DNA of 64,000 bases from Acidobacteriota bacterium (GTDB taxonomy: Bacteria > Acidobacteriota > Terriglobia > Bryobacterales > Bryobacteraceae): NCBI GenBank assembly GCA_018268935.1, contig JAFDVS010000038.1, forward strand, positions 16,202-80,201, read 5' to 3'. This document shows, in pieces, positions 52,891 to 62,900 of this stretch (position 1 is the first letter of the stretch; each line of letters begins with the position of its first letter). The notes beneath the pieces are model-generated. The model was not told the DNA's origin. It did not search any database and saw only the letters and a list, made by a program, of their open reading frames with translations. The position numbers and the translations under genes were made by a program.

Positions 52891-54450
52891 CTAGCGGAAA
52901 GCGACGGTGCGCATCACGGAATCGCTGTAGCCGATCAGGCCGAGGTCAATTCCAGAGGCGGTGAACTGCTGACTCGGCTCGCCGTTGGTGACGGAGAAGT
53001 TGATCAGCGATTGCGGCTCGCGGGAAGGCGAAGCCGGAAGTTTGGAGAGCAGCAGGGATGGGATGGTGAGCGTGCCCTTGTCGGCGCGTTCGTTGCAAAC
53101 AATGATAGCGGCGCCGGCGGGGCGGCCTTCCGTGGCGGACATGGCCATCACAGTGACCATGCGGTTGGGGTCGCCCGCTTCCCAGTCGATCTTCAGATCT
53201 TCGGCGCGTTGCACGCAGCGGAAATCCCCGCAATCGGCGCCGATGCGATCGGCATTAGTCCAACTGAGCGGGGCGGCGATCTTCACTTGGGCACTGAAGG
53301 AGCCGACGTCTTCGCCCCCATCTCCGGTCACCGTGTAAGTGCCGGGCTCAAAGAAGAGGCCACCCGGAATGGCTGGAACATTGGGCAAATCGATCACCAT
53401 CTTTTCACCGAAACGCCCCGCATAGCTGCCTTTCGATTCGCGCGACATGTCCTTGGCCCCGCCATTGCCGGTGACCGTGAGCTTAGGTCCGGCATCGAGG
53501 CTCGTATAGGGGACATCGGGCTGATCCTGTTCATAGGCCCGAACCAGCGTGCAGACTCCGGCGGTGGTGGATGAGGCGAAGGCGAACCCTTCGCTGACGT
53601 TCTGGCCGTTGTAGCGAAGAAAAGATGCACCACCCGCATCGGCGCGCATCTTGAACTGCTTCATCCCGATTTCCGTGCGCCCGAGCGTAATCGACCCGAT
53701 GCGTGCTCCGTCTGTGACGAGTTGCTCATAGTTGGATGGGCGGGCCGAGTCGGGGCAAAGTGTGCCGCGAGAGCCAACCGGCAGGGAGGTGTAGTTGCTG
53801 ACGAAACTTCCGGTCTTGATTGCAAGCGGAACAGCGCAACCCGCGGCGACTTCGGGCAGTTCGAATTCGATGTCGTCATAGCCATCGGGATAGGTGGTGA
53901 CACCGGCGGCGGGAACGGTGCGTCCACCGATGATCACTTCGATGTTCGTGGGGTTCGGCAATGCGCCGATGCCAGTGGTGCGCACGCGCACGAGATCGCC
54001 GGTGACCGCCGGATTGTTGGGTGTAAAGGGCTCAAGGCCGGCATCGACAGCGACCGCGGCGCCAGTGCCAGTGCGGGAACGGGTGAGAATCCCAGGGGCG
54101 CTTTCCAACATAATGATCGGAGCGCGAAGCTCCTTACCCGCAACATTCAGCACGACCCAGCCGGTACCCGTGGACGCAAACCGCGGAGCCATGATTTCAA
54201 TCTGCTTCGATGAGACCGATTTGACCTCGGCATCGATGGCCGGGCCGCTGATTTCCAACTTCGCGCTGACCGGCTCCGCGAAATCCCGTCCCAACACAAC
54301 AAATCGCGCTCCTTGCGCAACGCCGCCTCCGGGCACGCCGGTGGGCAGACGACTGGCTGCATTCATCGCCGGAACGCCCGGAATCAGTTGCGGCTCTTGA
54401 CCGAGAGCCATTAGAGCGCCAAACAAAATTAGTGCAAATCGTAGTTGCAT
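52891..54450 (-). CDS. Secreted Solibacter-type (TIGR03437-like) protein
   Basis: 519 residues. The ATG (MQLRFALILFGALMALGQ) follows a near-ideal ribosome-binding site (ggaggaag) and starts the signal peptide. Residues about 35-230 are IPT/TIG-like and Solibacter C-terminal-domain-like beta units (GARFVVLGRDFAEPVSAKLE, APGILTRSRTGTGAAVAVDA, GDLVRVRTTGIGALPNPTNI, EVIIGGRTVPAAGV). The C-terminal half is beta-rich with a lone Cys pair (CGDFRCVQ). No enzymatic motif. Abundant lineage-specific family of unknown role, probably surface-exposed. Convergent with terminase, 24 bases apart; divergent from the aminotransferase. Confidence 0.78.
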   Translation of the reverse strand: MQLRFALILFGALMALGQEPQLIPGVPAMNAASRLPTGVPGGGVAQGARFVVLGRDFAEPVSAKLEISGPAIDAEVKSVSSKQIEIMAPRFASTGTGWVVLNVAGKELRAPIIMLESAPGILTRSRTGTGAAVAVDAGLEPFTPNNPAVTGDLVRVRTTGIGALPNPTNIEVIIGGRTVPAAGVTTYPDGYDDIEFELPEVAAGCAVPLAIKTGSFVSNYTSLPVGSRGTLCPDSARPSNYEQLVTDGARIGSITLGRTEIGMKQFKMRADAGGASFLRYNGQNVSEGFAFASSTTAGVCTLVRAYEQDQPDVPYTSLDAGPKLTVTGNGGAKDMSRESKGSYAGRFGEKMVIDLPNVPAIPGGLFFEPGTYTVTGDGGEDVGSFSAQVKIAAPLSWTNADRIGADCGDFRCVQRAEDLKIDWEAGDPNRMVTVMAMSATEGRPAGAAIIVCNERADKGTLTIPSLLLSKLPASPSREPQSLINFSVTNGEPSQQFTASGIDLGLIGYSDSVMRTVAFR

Positions 54451-54525
54451 TCTTCCTCCAAGACATTCACGCGTAACGCCGGCTGCTGAAAGCTCAAACC
54501 TCCTGCTCGGATATGCTGAAAAGGA

Positions 54526-55728
54526 ATGACCACTGCCTCCCTTGCCTCCTCTGCCCTGGCCGTGCCCCACTCTCGCATTCGCGAGTTGGCGGAACTGGCC
54601 ATGCGGATGGATCTCTCCGTTACCAATGACAGCGACAAGGTCCTGCGCTTGTACTTCGGCGAATCGAACGTGCCAACCCCGGAATTCATCAAGCGCGCGG
54701 CTCGGAAGGCCATGGCCGACGGGTTCACGTTCTACACCTCGAACGCGGGGCTGATGTCGACACGCGAAGCCCTGGCCCGCTACTACGCCGAGTTACAGGG
54801 CGTGACCCTGGACCCTTCCTCGCAGATCGTGGTGACAACAAGTGGCGTCCAGGCGTTGAACGTAGCGATTCGGTGCCTGCTCGATCCGGGCGATGAGGCC
54901 ATCGTGCTGACTCCCGCATGGCCGAATGGATCGGCGATTGTGCAGATGGCGAATGCAGTGGTGAAGCAGATCCCGCAGCCGCTGGTTGGCGGTCGCTACA
55001 CCATCGACTTCGATGCGATCGAAGCGGCTATCACTCCGCGCACGAAGATGCTGCTGTACACGTCACCGTCGAATCCCCTGGGGTGGGTGGCGACGAATGA
55101 GGATCAGGACAGGCTGCTGGAGATCAGCCGCAAGCATGGCTTGTGGCTGATGGCGGATGAGGTGTACGACCGGCTCTACTACGGCGGCGCGAAATTGGGA
55201 GAACCCGTGCCTTCGATCCTGCGCAAAACGACAAAGGACGACGCGGTTATCGTTGTGCAGTCCTTCTCGAAGACCTGGTGCATGACGGGGTGGCGTGTGG
55301 GCTGGCTGATTTCACGCCCCGATCTCTGCGCGCGCGCAACCCAGTTGAACGAGTTCATCACATCGCATGCGCCAAGCTTTGCGCAACGGGCCGGCGAGAC
55401 GGCTGTGCTTTGGGGAGAGAGCGCACTGAAGGAATTGCTGGCGCGGCTGAAGATGAATCGCGACTTCTGCTTAGCGGCGCTGCGCAAGATGCCCGGCCTC
55501 ACCGTGCCGGAGCCACAAGGCGCTTTCTATCTGTTCCCGCGTGTGGAGGGGCTCGATGATTCCTTCGCCTTCTGCAAGCAACTGCTGCTGGACACGAAGC
55601 TCGGGCTTGCGCCTGGAGTGGCATTCGGTGCGGGAGGAGAGGGGTCCATCCGTATCTGCTACGCGGCGGAGTTGCCGATTCTGGAGCAAGCGATGATGCG
55701 GCTGGGAGATTTCTTGCGGACTAGGTGA
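54526..55728 (+). CDS. PLP-dependent class I/II aminotransferase
   Basis: Fold-type I aminotransferase of 400 residues converting amino acids and 2-oxoacids (aspartate/aromatic group). Blocks are LYFGESNVPTPEFIKRAARK, the cofactor-phosphate region TTSGVQALNVAIRCLL, TSPSNPLGWV (Asn contacting the cofactor), ADEVYDRLYYGG (Asp/Tyr), and the Schiff-base lysine Lys249 in SFSKTWCMTGWRVGW. The substrate-carboxylate arginine is in SIRICYAAE near the C-terminus. Cytoplasmic. Specificity cannot be assigned. The first codons overlap none of its neighbours; 75 bases separate it from the divergent secreted protein. Confidence 0.92.
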   Translation: MTTASLASSALAVPHSRIRELAELAMRMDLSVTNDSDKVLRLYFGESNVPTPEFIKRAARKAMADGFTFYTSNAGLMSTREALARYYAELQGVTLDPSSQIVVTTSGVQALNVAIRCLLDPGDEAIVLTPAWPNGSAIVQMANAVVKQIPQPLVGGRYTIDFDAIEAAITPRTKMLLYTSPSNPLGWVATNEDQDRLLEISRKHGLWLMADEVYDRLYYGGAKLGEPVPSILRKTTKDDAVIVVQSFSKTWCMTGWRVGWLISRPDLCARATQLNEFITSHAPSFAQRAGETAVLWGESALKELLARLKMNRDFCLAALRKMPGLTVPEPQGAFYLFPRVEGLDDSFAFCKQLLLDTKLGLAPGVAFGAGGEGSIRICYAAELPILEQAMMRLGDFLRTR

Positions 55729-56519
55729 GACGCCAGTGATCCAAAGAGAGGTCTGAATCGTAGGAACAGGAAGTGGAGTGTTGCGGATGAACCGGCGCTG
55801 ATCGCGGGTGATGCGTTGGGGCAGACGCAACCCTCCATTCTTCTGAGCGCCGAGGCGAAGAAAGCGGTTGGGAAGGTGAGGGAATGAAGCGCCGGAGTAT
55901 GGAGCAACTGCGGAAGGCTCTTGTGTCGAATCCGCGGTTTGTTGTGTTGCGCGCGGCAGGATTCGTGATCGGACAGAAGGCGGAGTAGATCTACCTCTCG
56001 TCAGTATGCAGGTCAGGGAAGAGCGTCCTAATCCCGCCGTGGACAACTCGCCGAACGGGCTTTGCGGAATTACCGCCATGTCAGGATTCCACCTATGTCC
56101 GATAAGAGGTTGACCTACTTGAACAAGGGGAAGAGAGCAGGCGGCCAAGCCGGTGGGCAGCGCCACAATCCTGAGCACCAGGGGCGAGCCATCAGAACTT
56201 CGGGGGGATACGTAAAGCGCGCAATGCTCGACCCCAGCTGCTCCGTACCCTTCGAGTTTCCCCAGCCCCTTGTGCAGCGCCGCGGTCAGGTCTTCGAAGG
56301 AGCCGGCCATTGCTGCTGATCTTGATTCGCACACTTATGAATGGGGCAGGGAAGTCGAAATGATCGAGATATACATGCCTGTCTCTCCCCGCTTTGCCAA
56401 AGCAACTGCCGCCACGTGAGCCATCACTTCTAACATGGCCCTTCAGAGAAGCCCCGTCATCTGATAGGGTGTAATCTCCGGGAAGTACGGAAGGTTTGTT
56501 TGGGAATACCTAGGGAACC
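55729..56519. other. Gene-poor junction with ORF debris
   Basis: No gene can be supported with confidence. At 55741-55874 an open stretch on the plus strand reads RNRKWSVADEPALIAGDALG and ends KKAVGKVRE; its stop overlaps (ATGA) a 34-residue frame at 55884-55988 (MKRRSMEQLRKALVSNPRF through FVIGQKAE). Their overlap resembles an operon junction, as if parts of two genes remain. From about 56000 both strands have only short or unconvincing frames. The last 60 bases before the restriction-modification gene should contain its promoter. Probably the left boundary of an acquired segment. Confidence 0.35.
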
Positions 56520-59375
56520 ATGCGCCTGAGTTGGAACGAAATTCGTATACGTGCCGCTCGCTTTGCAGAAGAGTGGAAAGCCGCCTACTATGAACGCGGC
56601 CAGAGCCAAACCTTCTACAACGAGTTTTTTGATGTTTTTGGTGTCACCCGCCGCCGCGTTGCAAGCTTCGAGGAACCTGTCAAGAAGCTCGGTAAGGAAC
56701 GAGGGTTCATCGACCTGTTCTGGAAGGGGCTTCTTCTTGTCGAGCACAAAAGCGCTGGAAGGGATCTTATCCGTGCGAAAGAACAGGCGCTCGACTACTT
56801 CCCGGGCCTCAAGGAGCACGAACTGCCTCGCTATGTTATGGTTTCAGACTTTCAGACATTTGAGCTTTACGATCTGGAAGAGAGCACAGAACTTCGGTTC
56901 GCGTTACATCAGCTCCCGGATTACGTAGAAGCCTTCGGGTTCATTCTTGGCGTCCAGAAGCGCACATTCCGTGATCAAAATCCCGTTAACATCGAAGCAT
57001 CTGAACTATTGGGGAAGCTGCACGATGCTTTGAAAGATTCAGGTTATCAAGGCCACGATTTGGAGCGGTTCCTTGTCCGTCTGCTTTTTTGTCTCTTTGC
57101 TGATGACACAAGAATTTTCGAACCGCGCGATATTTTCCTGTCCCTGATAACCGACAGGACAAAGCCTGATGGCAGCGACACTGGCCTTTGGATCAGTCAG
57201 CTCTTTGACATTCTGAATACGCCCGTCGAACAGCGCCAGAAAGGGTTGGACGAAGACCTGGCGCAATTCCCATACGTAAATGGCGATCTCTTTATGGAGC
57301 GTCTCCGCATCCCTTCTTTCAACGCGGCCATGCGTTCCCTTTTGATCGATGCGTGCGAATTTAACTGGGACGCTATATCTCCGGCAATCTTCGGTTCACT
57401 GTTTCAGTCCGTCATGAATAGGAGAGAGCGGCGGGCTCAGGGCGCGCATTACACCACAGAAAGGAACATCCTTAAGGTCATCGAACCGCTTTTCATGGAC
57501 GAGCTCCGCGCCGAGTTCCATTCTCTTGTGCAGAGGCGCGATAGTGGCCGCCGAAAGGCTCTTGAGGCATTTCATCAGAGGCTCTCAACGCTTCACTTCC
57601 TCGATCCCGCCTGCGGATGCGGGAATTTTCTCATCATTTCGTATCGGGAACTCCGCCAGCTAGAGATCGAGATACTAAAGGCCTTGCGGAAAGACATGCA
57701 GCTTCAATTGGAGGCAACACTTCTCAGCAAGATCGATGTTGATCAGTTTTACGGCATCGAGATTGGAGAGTTTCCTTCGCGCATCGCTGAGGTTGCCATG
57801 TGGATGATGGATCACATCATGAACAATCAGCTCTCGTTGGAGTTCGGAAAAAACTATGCCCGCATACCGCTCAAGAAGTCGCCGCACATTCACTCGGTTG
57901 ATGCTCTGGAGATCGACTGGGCAACAATCCTTCCCCCCGTCCAATGTTCATATGTTCTTGGCAATCCACCTTTTGTCGGCGCGAAGTATCAAACCGACAA
58001 GCAGCGCGCCCAGGTCCGGAGGATTGCAAATCTAGGCGGCAGCGGAGGAACCCTCGACTATGTAACTGCATGGTTCATGAAAGCTGGAGAGTACCTTCAG
58101 GAATCAAATGCCCACATCGGATTTGTTGCCACCAACTCTGTAACACAAGGAGAGCAGGTGGCCCAGCTCTGGCCTATCTTGTTCGACCGATATGGACTTG
58201 AGATCGGTTTTGCCCATCGTACCTTCGCCTGGGGCAGCGATGCCCGGGGCGTCGCCCATGTGCATGTCGTGATCATGGGACTGACGCTGCGCAAGCACGA
58301 AGCTGCTACCAAGAGGCTTTTCAGCTACAACGACATCAACAGTGATCCGGTGGAAAGCACGCATAGCGCTCTTTCGCCCTATCTTTTCGATGCCGGCAAG
58401 CTTGCTAACAAGCATCTAGTTATTGAGGAAACGTCTCGCTCCCTGTGCGGAGCTCCCAAAATGATCATTGGATCGAAGCCCATTGATGGTGGTTATCTGA
58501 TCTTCGACGATGAGGAGAAGGATGCGTTTCTTTTGAGGGAGCCTGGCGCTCGAAAGTATATGCATCCTTTTATAGGCGGCGTCGAGTACCTCCAAGGTCG
58601 AGGCCGATGGATTCTCGCGCTACAGACGGCATCACCGGCAGAGCTGCGCGCCATGCCAGGGGTTATGGAGCGGTTGCGATGGGTTAGGGAGTACCGGTCA
58701 GGGGAACGCGCAGCTAGAAAGAAGGTCGATGATGCCGAGGCGGAGATCAAGGTGCCCGGCATCTCTGCTAGAGCCCTGGCGGAGACGCCCACTCAATTTC
58801 ACGTAACGGTAATACCGTCCGCGCCGTTTCTTGCAGTGCCGGAGAACAGCTCGGAGAACCGAGAATACCTGCCCATAGGCTGGTTGGAACCGCCAATCAT
58901 TCCGAGCAACAAGCTTCGTTTCATTAAAGATGGGGATCTATGGCATTTTGGTGTGCTCACGTCGCGGATCCACATGGTGTGGCTTCGGTATGTGGGCGGC
59001 CGGATCAAGAGCGACTTTCAATATTCGATAGGGATCGTCTATAACACGTTCCCCTGGCCCGAGGCAACGCCAGCTCAGCACGAAAGAATATGCGCCCTTG
59101 CGCGAGCGGTTCTTGACGCACGCAAACAGAATACAGGTTCCACACTCGCCGATCTCTACCATTCAGATGTAATGCCAGTTCAGCTTCGGAGGGCACACCG
59201 GGCCTTGGACGACGCCGTTGACAAGCTCTACAGATCCGCTGCATTTACTTCAGATCGTGAGAGGGCAGAACATCTTTTCGGTCTATACGAGAAGATGGTT
59301 ACTCCGTTGATGGCAGCCGTGTCTAGGTCGGGACGCCGATCCAGAAACAACCGCAGTCCTGCCGATGCCCGGTGA
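56520..59375 (+). CDS. MmeI-family (type IIL) restriction-modification enzyme
   Basis: Single 951-residue chain combining nuclease, methyltransferase and target recognition. The N-terminal PD-(D/E)xK nuclease has Asp65 and E75-H-K77 in the segment IDLFWKGLLLVEHKSAG, the exact D-x9-ExK pattern of MmeI. A helical linker (about 170-350) precedes the N6-adenine methyltransferase with motif I LDPACGCGNF (361-370) and catalytic NPPF (482-485). The target-recognition and C-terminal helical parts fill the rest (YSIGIVYNTFPWPEATPAQ is typical). One adenine strand is normally methylated, and cutting is about 20 bases away. The base composition is visibly less GC-rich than its neighbours and it is flanked by debris, suggesting horizontal acquisition. 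All catalytic motifs intact. Confidence 0.92.
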   Translation: MRLSWNEIRIRAARFAEEWKAAYYERGQSQTFYNEFFDVFGVTRRRVASFEEPVKKLGKERGFIDLFWKGLLLVEHKSAGRDLIRAKEQALDYFPGLKEHELPRYVMVSDFQTFELYDLEESTELRFALHQLPDYVEAFGFILGVQKRTFRDQNPVNIEASELLGKLHDALKDSGYQGHDLERFLVRLLFCLFADDTRIFEPRDIFLSLITDRTKPDGSDTGLWISQLFDILNTPVEQRQKGLDEDLAQFPYVNGDLFMERLRIPSFNAAMRSLLIDACEFNWDAISPAIFGSLFQSVMNRRERRAQGAHYTTERNILKVIEPLFMDELRAEFHSLVQRRDSGRRKALEAFHQRLSTLHFLDPACGCGNFLIISYRELRQLEIEILKALRKDMQLQLEATLLSKIDVDQFYGIEIGEFPSRIAEVAMWMMDHIMNNQLSLEFGKNYARIPLKKSPHIHSVDALEIDWATILPPVQCSYVLGNPPFVGAKYQTDKQRAQVRRIANLGGSGGTLDYVTAWFMKAGEYLQESNAHIGFVATNSVTQGEQVAQLWPILFDRYGLEIGFAHRTFAWGSDARGVAHVHVVIMGLTLRKHEAATKRLFSYNDINSDPVESTHSALSPYLFDAGKLANKHLVIEETSRSLCGAPKMIIGSKPIDGGYLIFDDEEKDAFLLREPGARKYMHPFIGGVEYLQGRGRWILALQTASPAELRAMPGVMERLRWVREYRSGERAARKKVDDAEAEIKVPGISARALAETPTQFHVTVIPSAPFLAVPENSSENREYLPIGWLEPPIIPSNKLRFIKDGDLWHFGVLTSRIHMVWLRYVGGRIKSDFQYSIGIVYNTFPWPEATPAQHERICALARAVLDARKQNTGSTLADLYHSDVMPVQLRRAHRALDDAVDKLYRSAAFTSDRERAEHLFGLYEKMVTPLMAAVSRSGRRSRNNRSPADAR

Positions 59376-59907
59376 AGCAAAACCTGACATGCAAGGCCAG
59401 TTGCTGGATAACTTTCACGAGCGGCATCCGGGGGCGTCACCACAGTTGGCCGGGCGCGATAGGAACAGGTGCAGGGTAAGAGTAGCCGTGGTTCATCATG
59501 ATCGGTTCGGTTTGCGCCATCAGCCGGATTGAAAACAACAAACCAGCGAGAAGGCGAGATCCAGCGTAAGAAGAATAGCGATTCATCACTTTTTACAGAT
59601 TTCGAATCTCAGCTCCAGGGTACGCCTGTAATCGGATTCCATCAACCTTTTTCCGTAATTGCCTCCATTCGGTAGCCACACACCTCGCGAAGAAAACGGA
59701 GAAGTCGGGACCCTGAACGCCTACGTTTGGCACACAACGTGCACCTAAACGTGCGGGTTATGAATTCCAGCCGCAACAAGTCCTGCAAAACCAACCAGTT
59801 TGCGAGCACGCAATGCGGCGGCAGGGGTATATGCCCCACCTCTTCCCCCGATCTGGCGGGATCGACTCCCGCAAGTGAGCACCATCAGCAAGAAGGCGAA
59901 AGAAGAC
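59376..59907. other. Non-coding gap between RM enzyme and NifJ
   Basis: Contains the truncated minus-strand secreted-protein remnant at 59437-59586 and about 320 bases with no supported gene. Several short frames here are unconvincing. At 59856-59872 a 5-bp stem with a 7-base loop resembles a tRNA T-arm but no tRNA can be folded around it. No terminator after the RM gene was seen. The promoter of the NifJ gene should lie in the last part. Confidence 0.4.
59437..59586 (-). pseudogene. Truncated 5' remnant of a secreted-protein gene
   Basis: 49 codons beginning with a signal peptide (MNRYSSYAGSRLLAGLLFSI, then RLMAQ) and continuing TEPIMMNHGYSYPAPVPIAPGQLW before a stop. 'APGQ' followed by a hydrophobic strand is the usual opening of TIGR03437/IPT-like secreted proteins in this lineage. 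Dropping two bases (TG) gives IAPGQLVT, after which homology is lost in the sequence next to the RM gene. Interpreted as the head of a gene whose remainder was removed when the RM segment arrived. Identification of the family rests on a short motif. Confidence 0.45.
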
Positions 59908-62900
59908 ATGAGTAAAGAACGGACGTTTCCATTTCCAGGCATCCGGCAGGCATTGGACGGCAACACAGCCGTGATTATGTGCGAACGGGAATCCACCGAC
60001 GCAGCCGGAGCTTATCCTATTACTCCCTCGACGCAGATGGGCGAGTATTGGGCGGAAGAGACGGCGAAGGGCCACATTAATATATCGGGACGTCCACTGA
60101 TATTCATCGAGCCCGAAGGCGAGCATGCCGCCGCGGCGGTGACGGCCGGTCTCTCGATGACGGGCTTGCGGGCAACGAACTTCTCGTCGGGTCAAGGCAT
60201 TGCCTATATGCACGAATCGCTCTATGCGGCGGTGGGCAAGCGGCTCACCTACGTGCTGAACATGGGATGCCGGGCGATCACGAAATCGACCTTGAACGTG
60301 CACGCAGGCCACGACGACTACCACTGCGTCGACGACTCCGGCTTCTTCCAGGTTTTCGGCAAAAGCGCGCAGGAAGTCAGCGATTTGAACATTATTTCGC
60401 ACCGCATTGCGGAATTATCGCTCACCCCGGGCATCTGCGCGCAGGACGGCTTCCTCACTACGCACTTGATCGAATCGCTGATGCTGCCGGAGCGCGAGCT
60501 GATCGCGCGGTACCTCGGGTCGCCGGACGATATCATCGACACACCCACGCCGGCGCAGCGAATCCTCTATGGCGACAAGCGTCGGCGGATTCCGGAAATC
60601 TGGACCGTGGACAATCCCGTAATGTGCGGGACGGTGCAGAACCAGGATGCCTACATGCAGAGCGTGGCGTCACAGCGCCCGTTCTTCTTCGATCACATCG
60701 CCGAGATCACCGATAAGGCGATGGAGGAATATTACGAGTTGACCGGCCGGCGCTACCAGCGCGTGGCCGGATACCGCATTGACGACGCCGAGTATTTGAT
60801 TCTTGGCCAAGGCAGCATGATCGTCACTGCCGAGGCAGTCGCTGATTACCTCCGAGAGAAGCGCAAGATCAAAGTCGGCGTCGTCAACATGACCATGTTC
60901 CGCCCGTTCCCGGGCGAGATGGTGGCGGCGGTTCTGAAGGGCCGGAAGGGCGTGGCAGTGCTGGAACGCACGGATCAACCCTTGGCGCAGGACCTGCCGT
61001 TGATTCGCGAGATTCGCGCGGCAATGGGCCGGAGCCTGGAAAATTCCCGCAGCGGGAAGGGCACGCTTCCCTACCCCGACTACCCGACGTACAAGAGCGC
61101 CGATGACATGCCGCCGCTCTATTCGGGCTCCTATGGACTCGGCAGCCGCGACCTGCAGCCGGAAGGTCTGATTGCGGCGGTGGAGAACATGCTGCCCGAA
61201 GGCGGGAAGCGCAAGTTCTACTATCTGTCTGTCGATTTCGCACACGCCAAGCCGTTCACACCGAAACAGGAGATCCATCAGCAGAACGTAGTGGATGCAT
61301 ATCCGCATGTGAAGCAGATGGCGATTCGCGGCAGTGAGAATCCGAACCTGATGCCGAAGAACAGCATCACGGTGCGGTTCCACTCAGTGGGTGGATGGGG
61401 CGCCATCACTACGGGTAAGAACCTGGCGATGACGCTGTTTGACCTGCTGGGATTCCACATCAAAGCGAACCCGAAGTATGGATCCGAAAAGAAGGGCCAA
61501 CCGACCACCTACTATCTGTCGGCGGCGCCGGAACCGATTCGCATGAACTGCGAATACTTCTACGTCGATGTCGTGCTCTCGCCCGATCCGAACGTGTTCA
61601 ACCACTCCAATCCGCTGGCCGGGTTGAAGAAGGGGGGCGTGTTCATCATCCAAAGCACGCACGAGGATGAGAAGGATGTTTGGGCCCAGATTCCGCAGCG
61701 ATTCCAGCAGATCATCATTGAGAACGAGATCAAGGTTTACTACCTCGATGCATTCAAAATCGCCCGCGAGGAAGCCACCGATCCGGAACTGCAATTCCGC
61801 ATGCAGGGCATCGCGTTCCAGGGCGCGTTCTTTGCCGCCTCGCCGGTGATGGCGACGGGCAATCTGAACGAAGAACAGCTCTTTGAGGCAATCCGGTCGC
61901 AACTCCAGCACAAGTTCGGGACCAAGGGCGCACGCGTCGTGGAAGACAACATGCGCGTGGTGCACCGTGGCTTCGATCAGGTGAAGGAAGTCAAGGATAA
62001 GCGCATCGTTCAGGGCGGTGCGCTCACGCTCCGCAAAGAGGCGGGCTTGCCGGCGTTGCTGAAGATGCAGCCGGCGAGCGAGACTCCGACGACCGATATC
62101 CACCGCTTCTGGGATCAGACCGGGAGCTTCTACCTTTCCGGAAAAGGGAACGAGAACCTGGTGGATCCGTTCATCGGGCTCAGCTTCATTCCCGCGGTCA
62201 CGGGCGTGTTCCGCGATATGACTTCGATCCGCTTCGACCATCCGGAGTGGATTCCACAGAATTGTACGGCGTGCGGCAACTGCTACACCATTTGCCCCGA
62301 CAGCGCGATACCGGGCCTGGTCTCTTCGACCATGCAGATCTTCGATACTGCCATCAAAACCGTGCGCGAGCGGGGAGTGGCGGTGAAGCATCTGCCGCGC
62401 GCCGTACGCAGTGTCGATCAGAAGCTGCGCAGCAGGCTCGCGGCGGCCGGCGAGAAGGCCGATGTGCGGCGCTTGCTGGATGAAGCGATTGGCGATGTGC
62501 TGCTCGGCTACGCGCCGGATTCGGAAGACCGCAAAGAAGTGGAGCAGGAATTCCAGGCGTTCCAGGCGGCGCTGGGTGATTTCCGCTTCGCGGTGACCGC
62601 TCCTTATTGGACGCAGCGTGAGAAGAAATCTAAGGGCGCGGGCGGACTGTTGTCGATCACGGTGAATCCATATGCCTGCAAGGGCTGTATGGAGTGCGTG
62701 AAGGTTTGTAACGATGACGCGCTGCGCTCGATTCCGCAGACAACGGACACGACGGCTCGGTTGCGCAAGGAGTGGGACTTCTGGATGGCGTTGCCCACGA
62801 CGTCGCCGGAGTTCATCCGCATCGACAATCTCGATGAGAAAATCGGCGCGCTGGAAACGCTGCTGCTCGACAAGAAGAACTACATGGGCCTGGTGTGCGG

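Noticed and set aside
55471..56334. 287-codon minus-strand open frame crossing the aminotransferase end
   Set aside because: Its 3' part is antisense to the aminotransferase, and the N-terminal part has no recognisable domain or ribosome-binding site.
59856..59880. tRNA 3'-end-like arm (5-bp stem, loop ATCGACT)
   Set aside because: The first loop base is A instead of the near-invariant T, no matching 5' acceptor strand lies about 75 bases upstream, and no cloverleaf can be drawn. At most a fragment.
59642..59915. Short frames on both strands ahead of NifJ
   Set aside because: No ribosome-binding sites, low-complexity or Arg-rich products, and mutually overlapping frames.
59908..60020. TPP riboswitch ahead of the thiamine-dependent NifJ gene
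   Set aside because: The conserved CUGAGA and the downstream THI-box sequences were looked for in the upstream gap and not seen.
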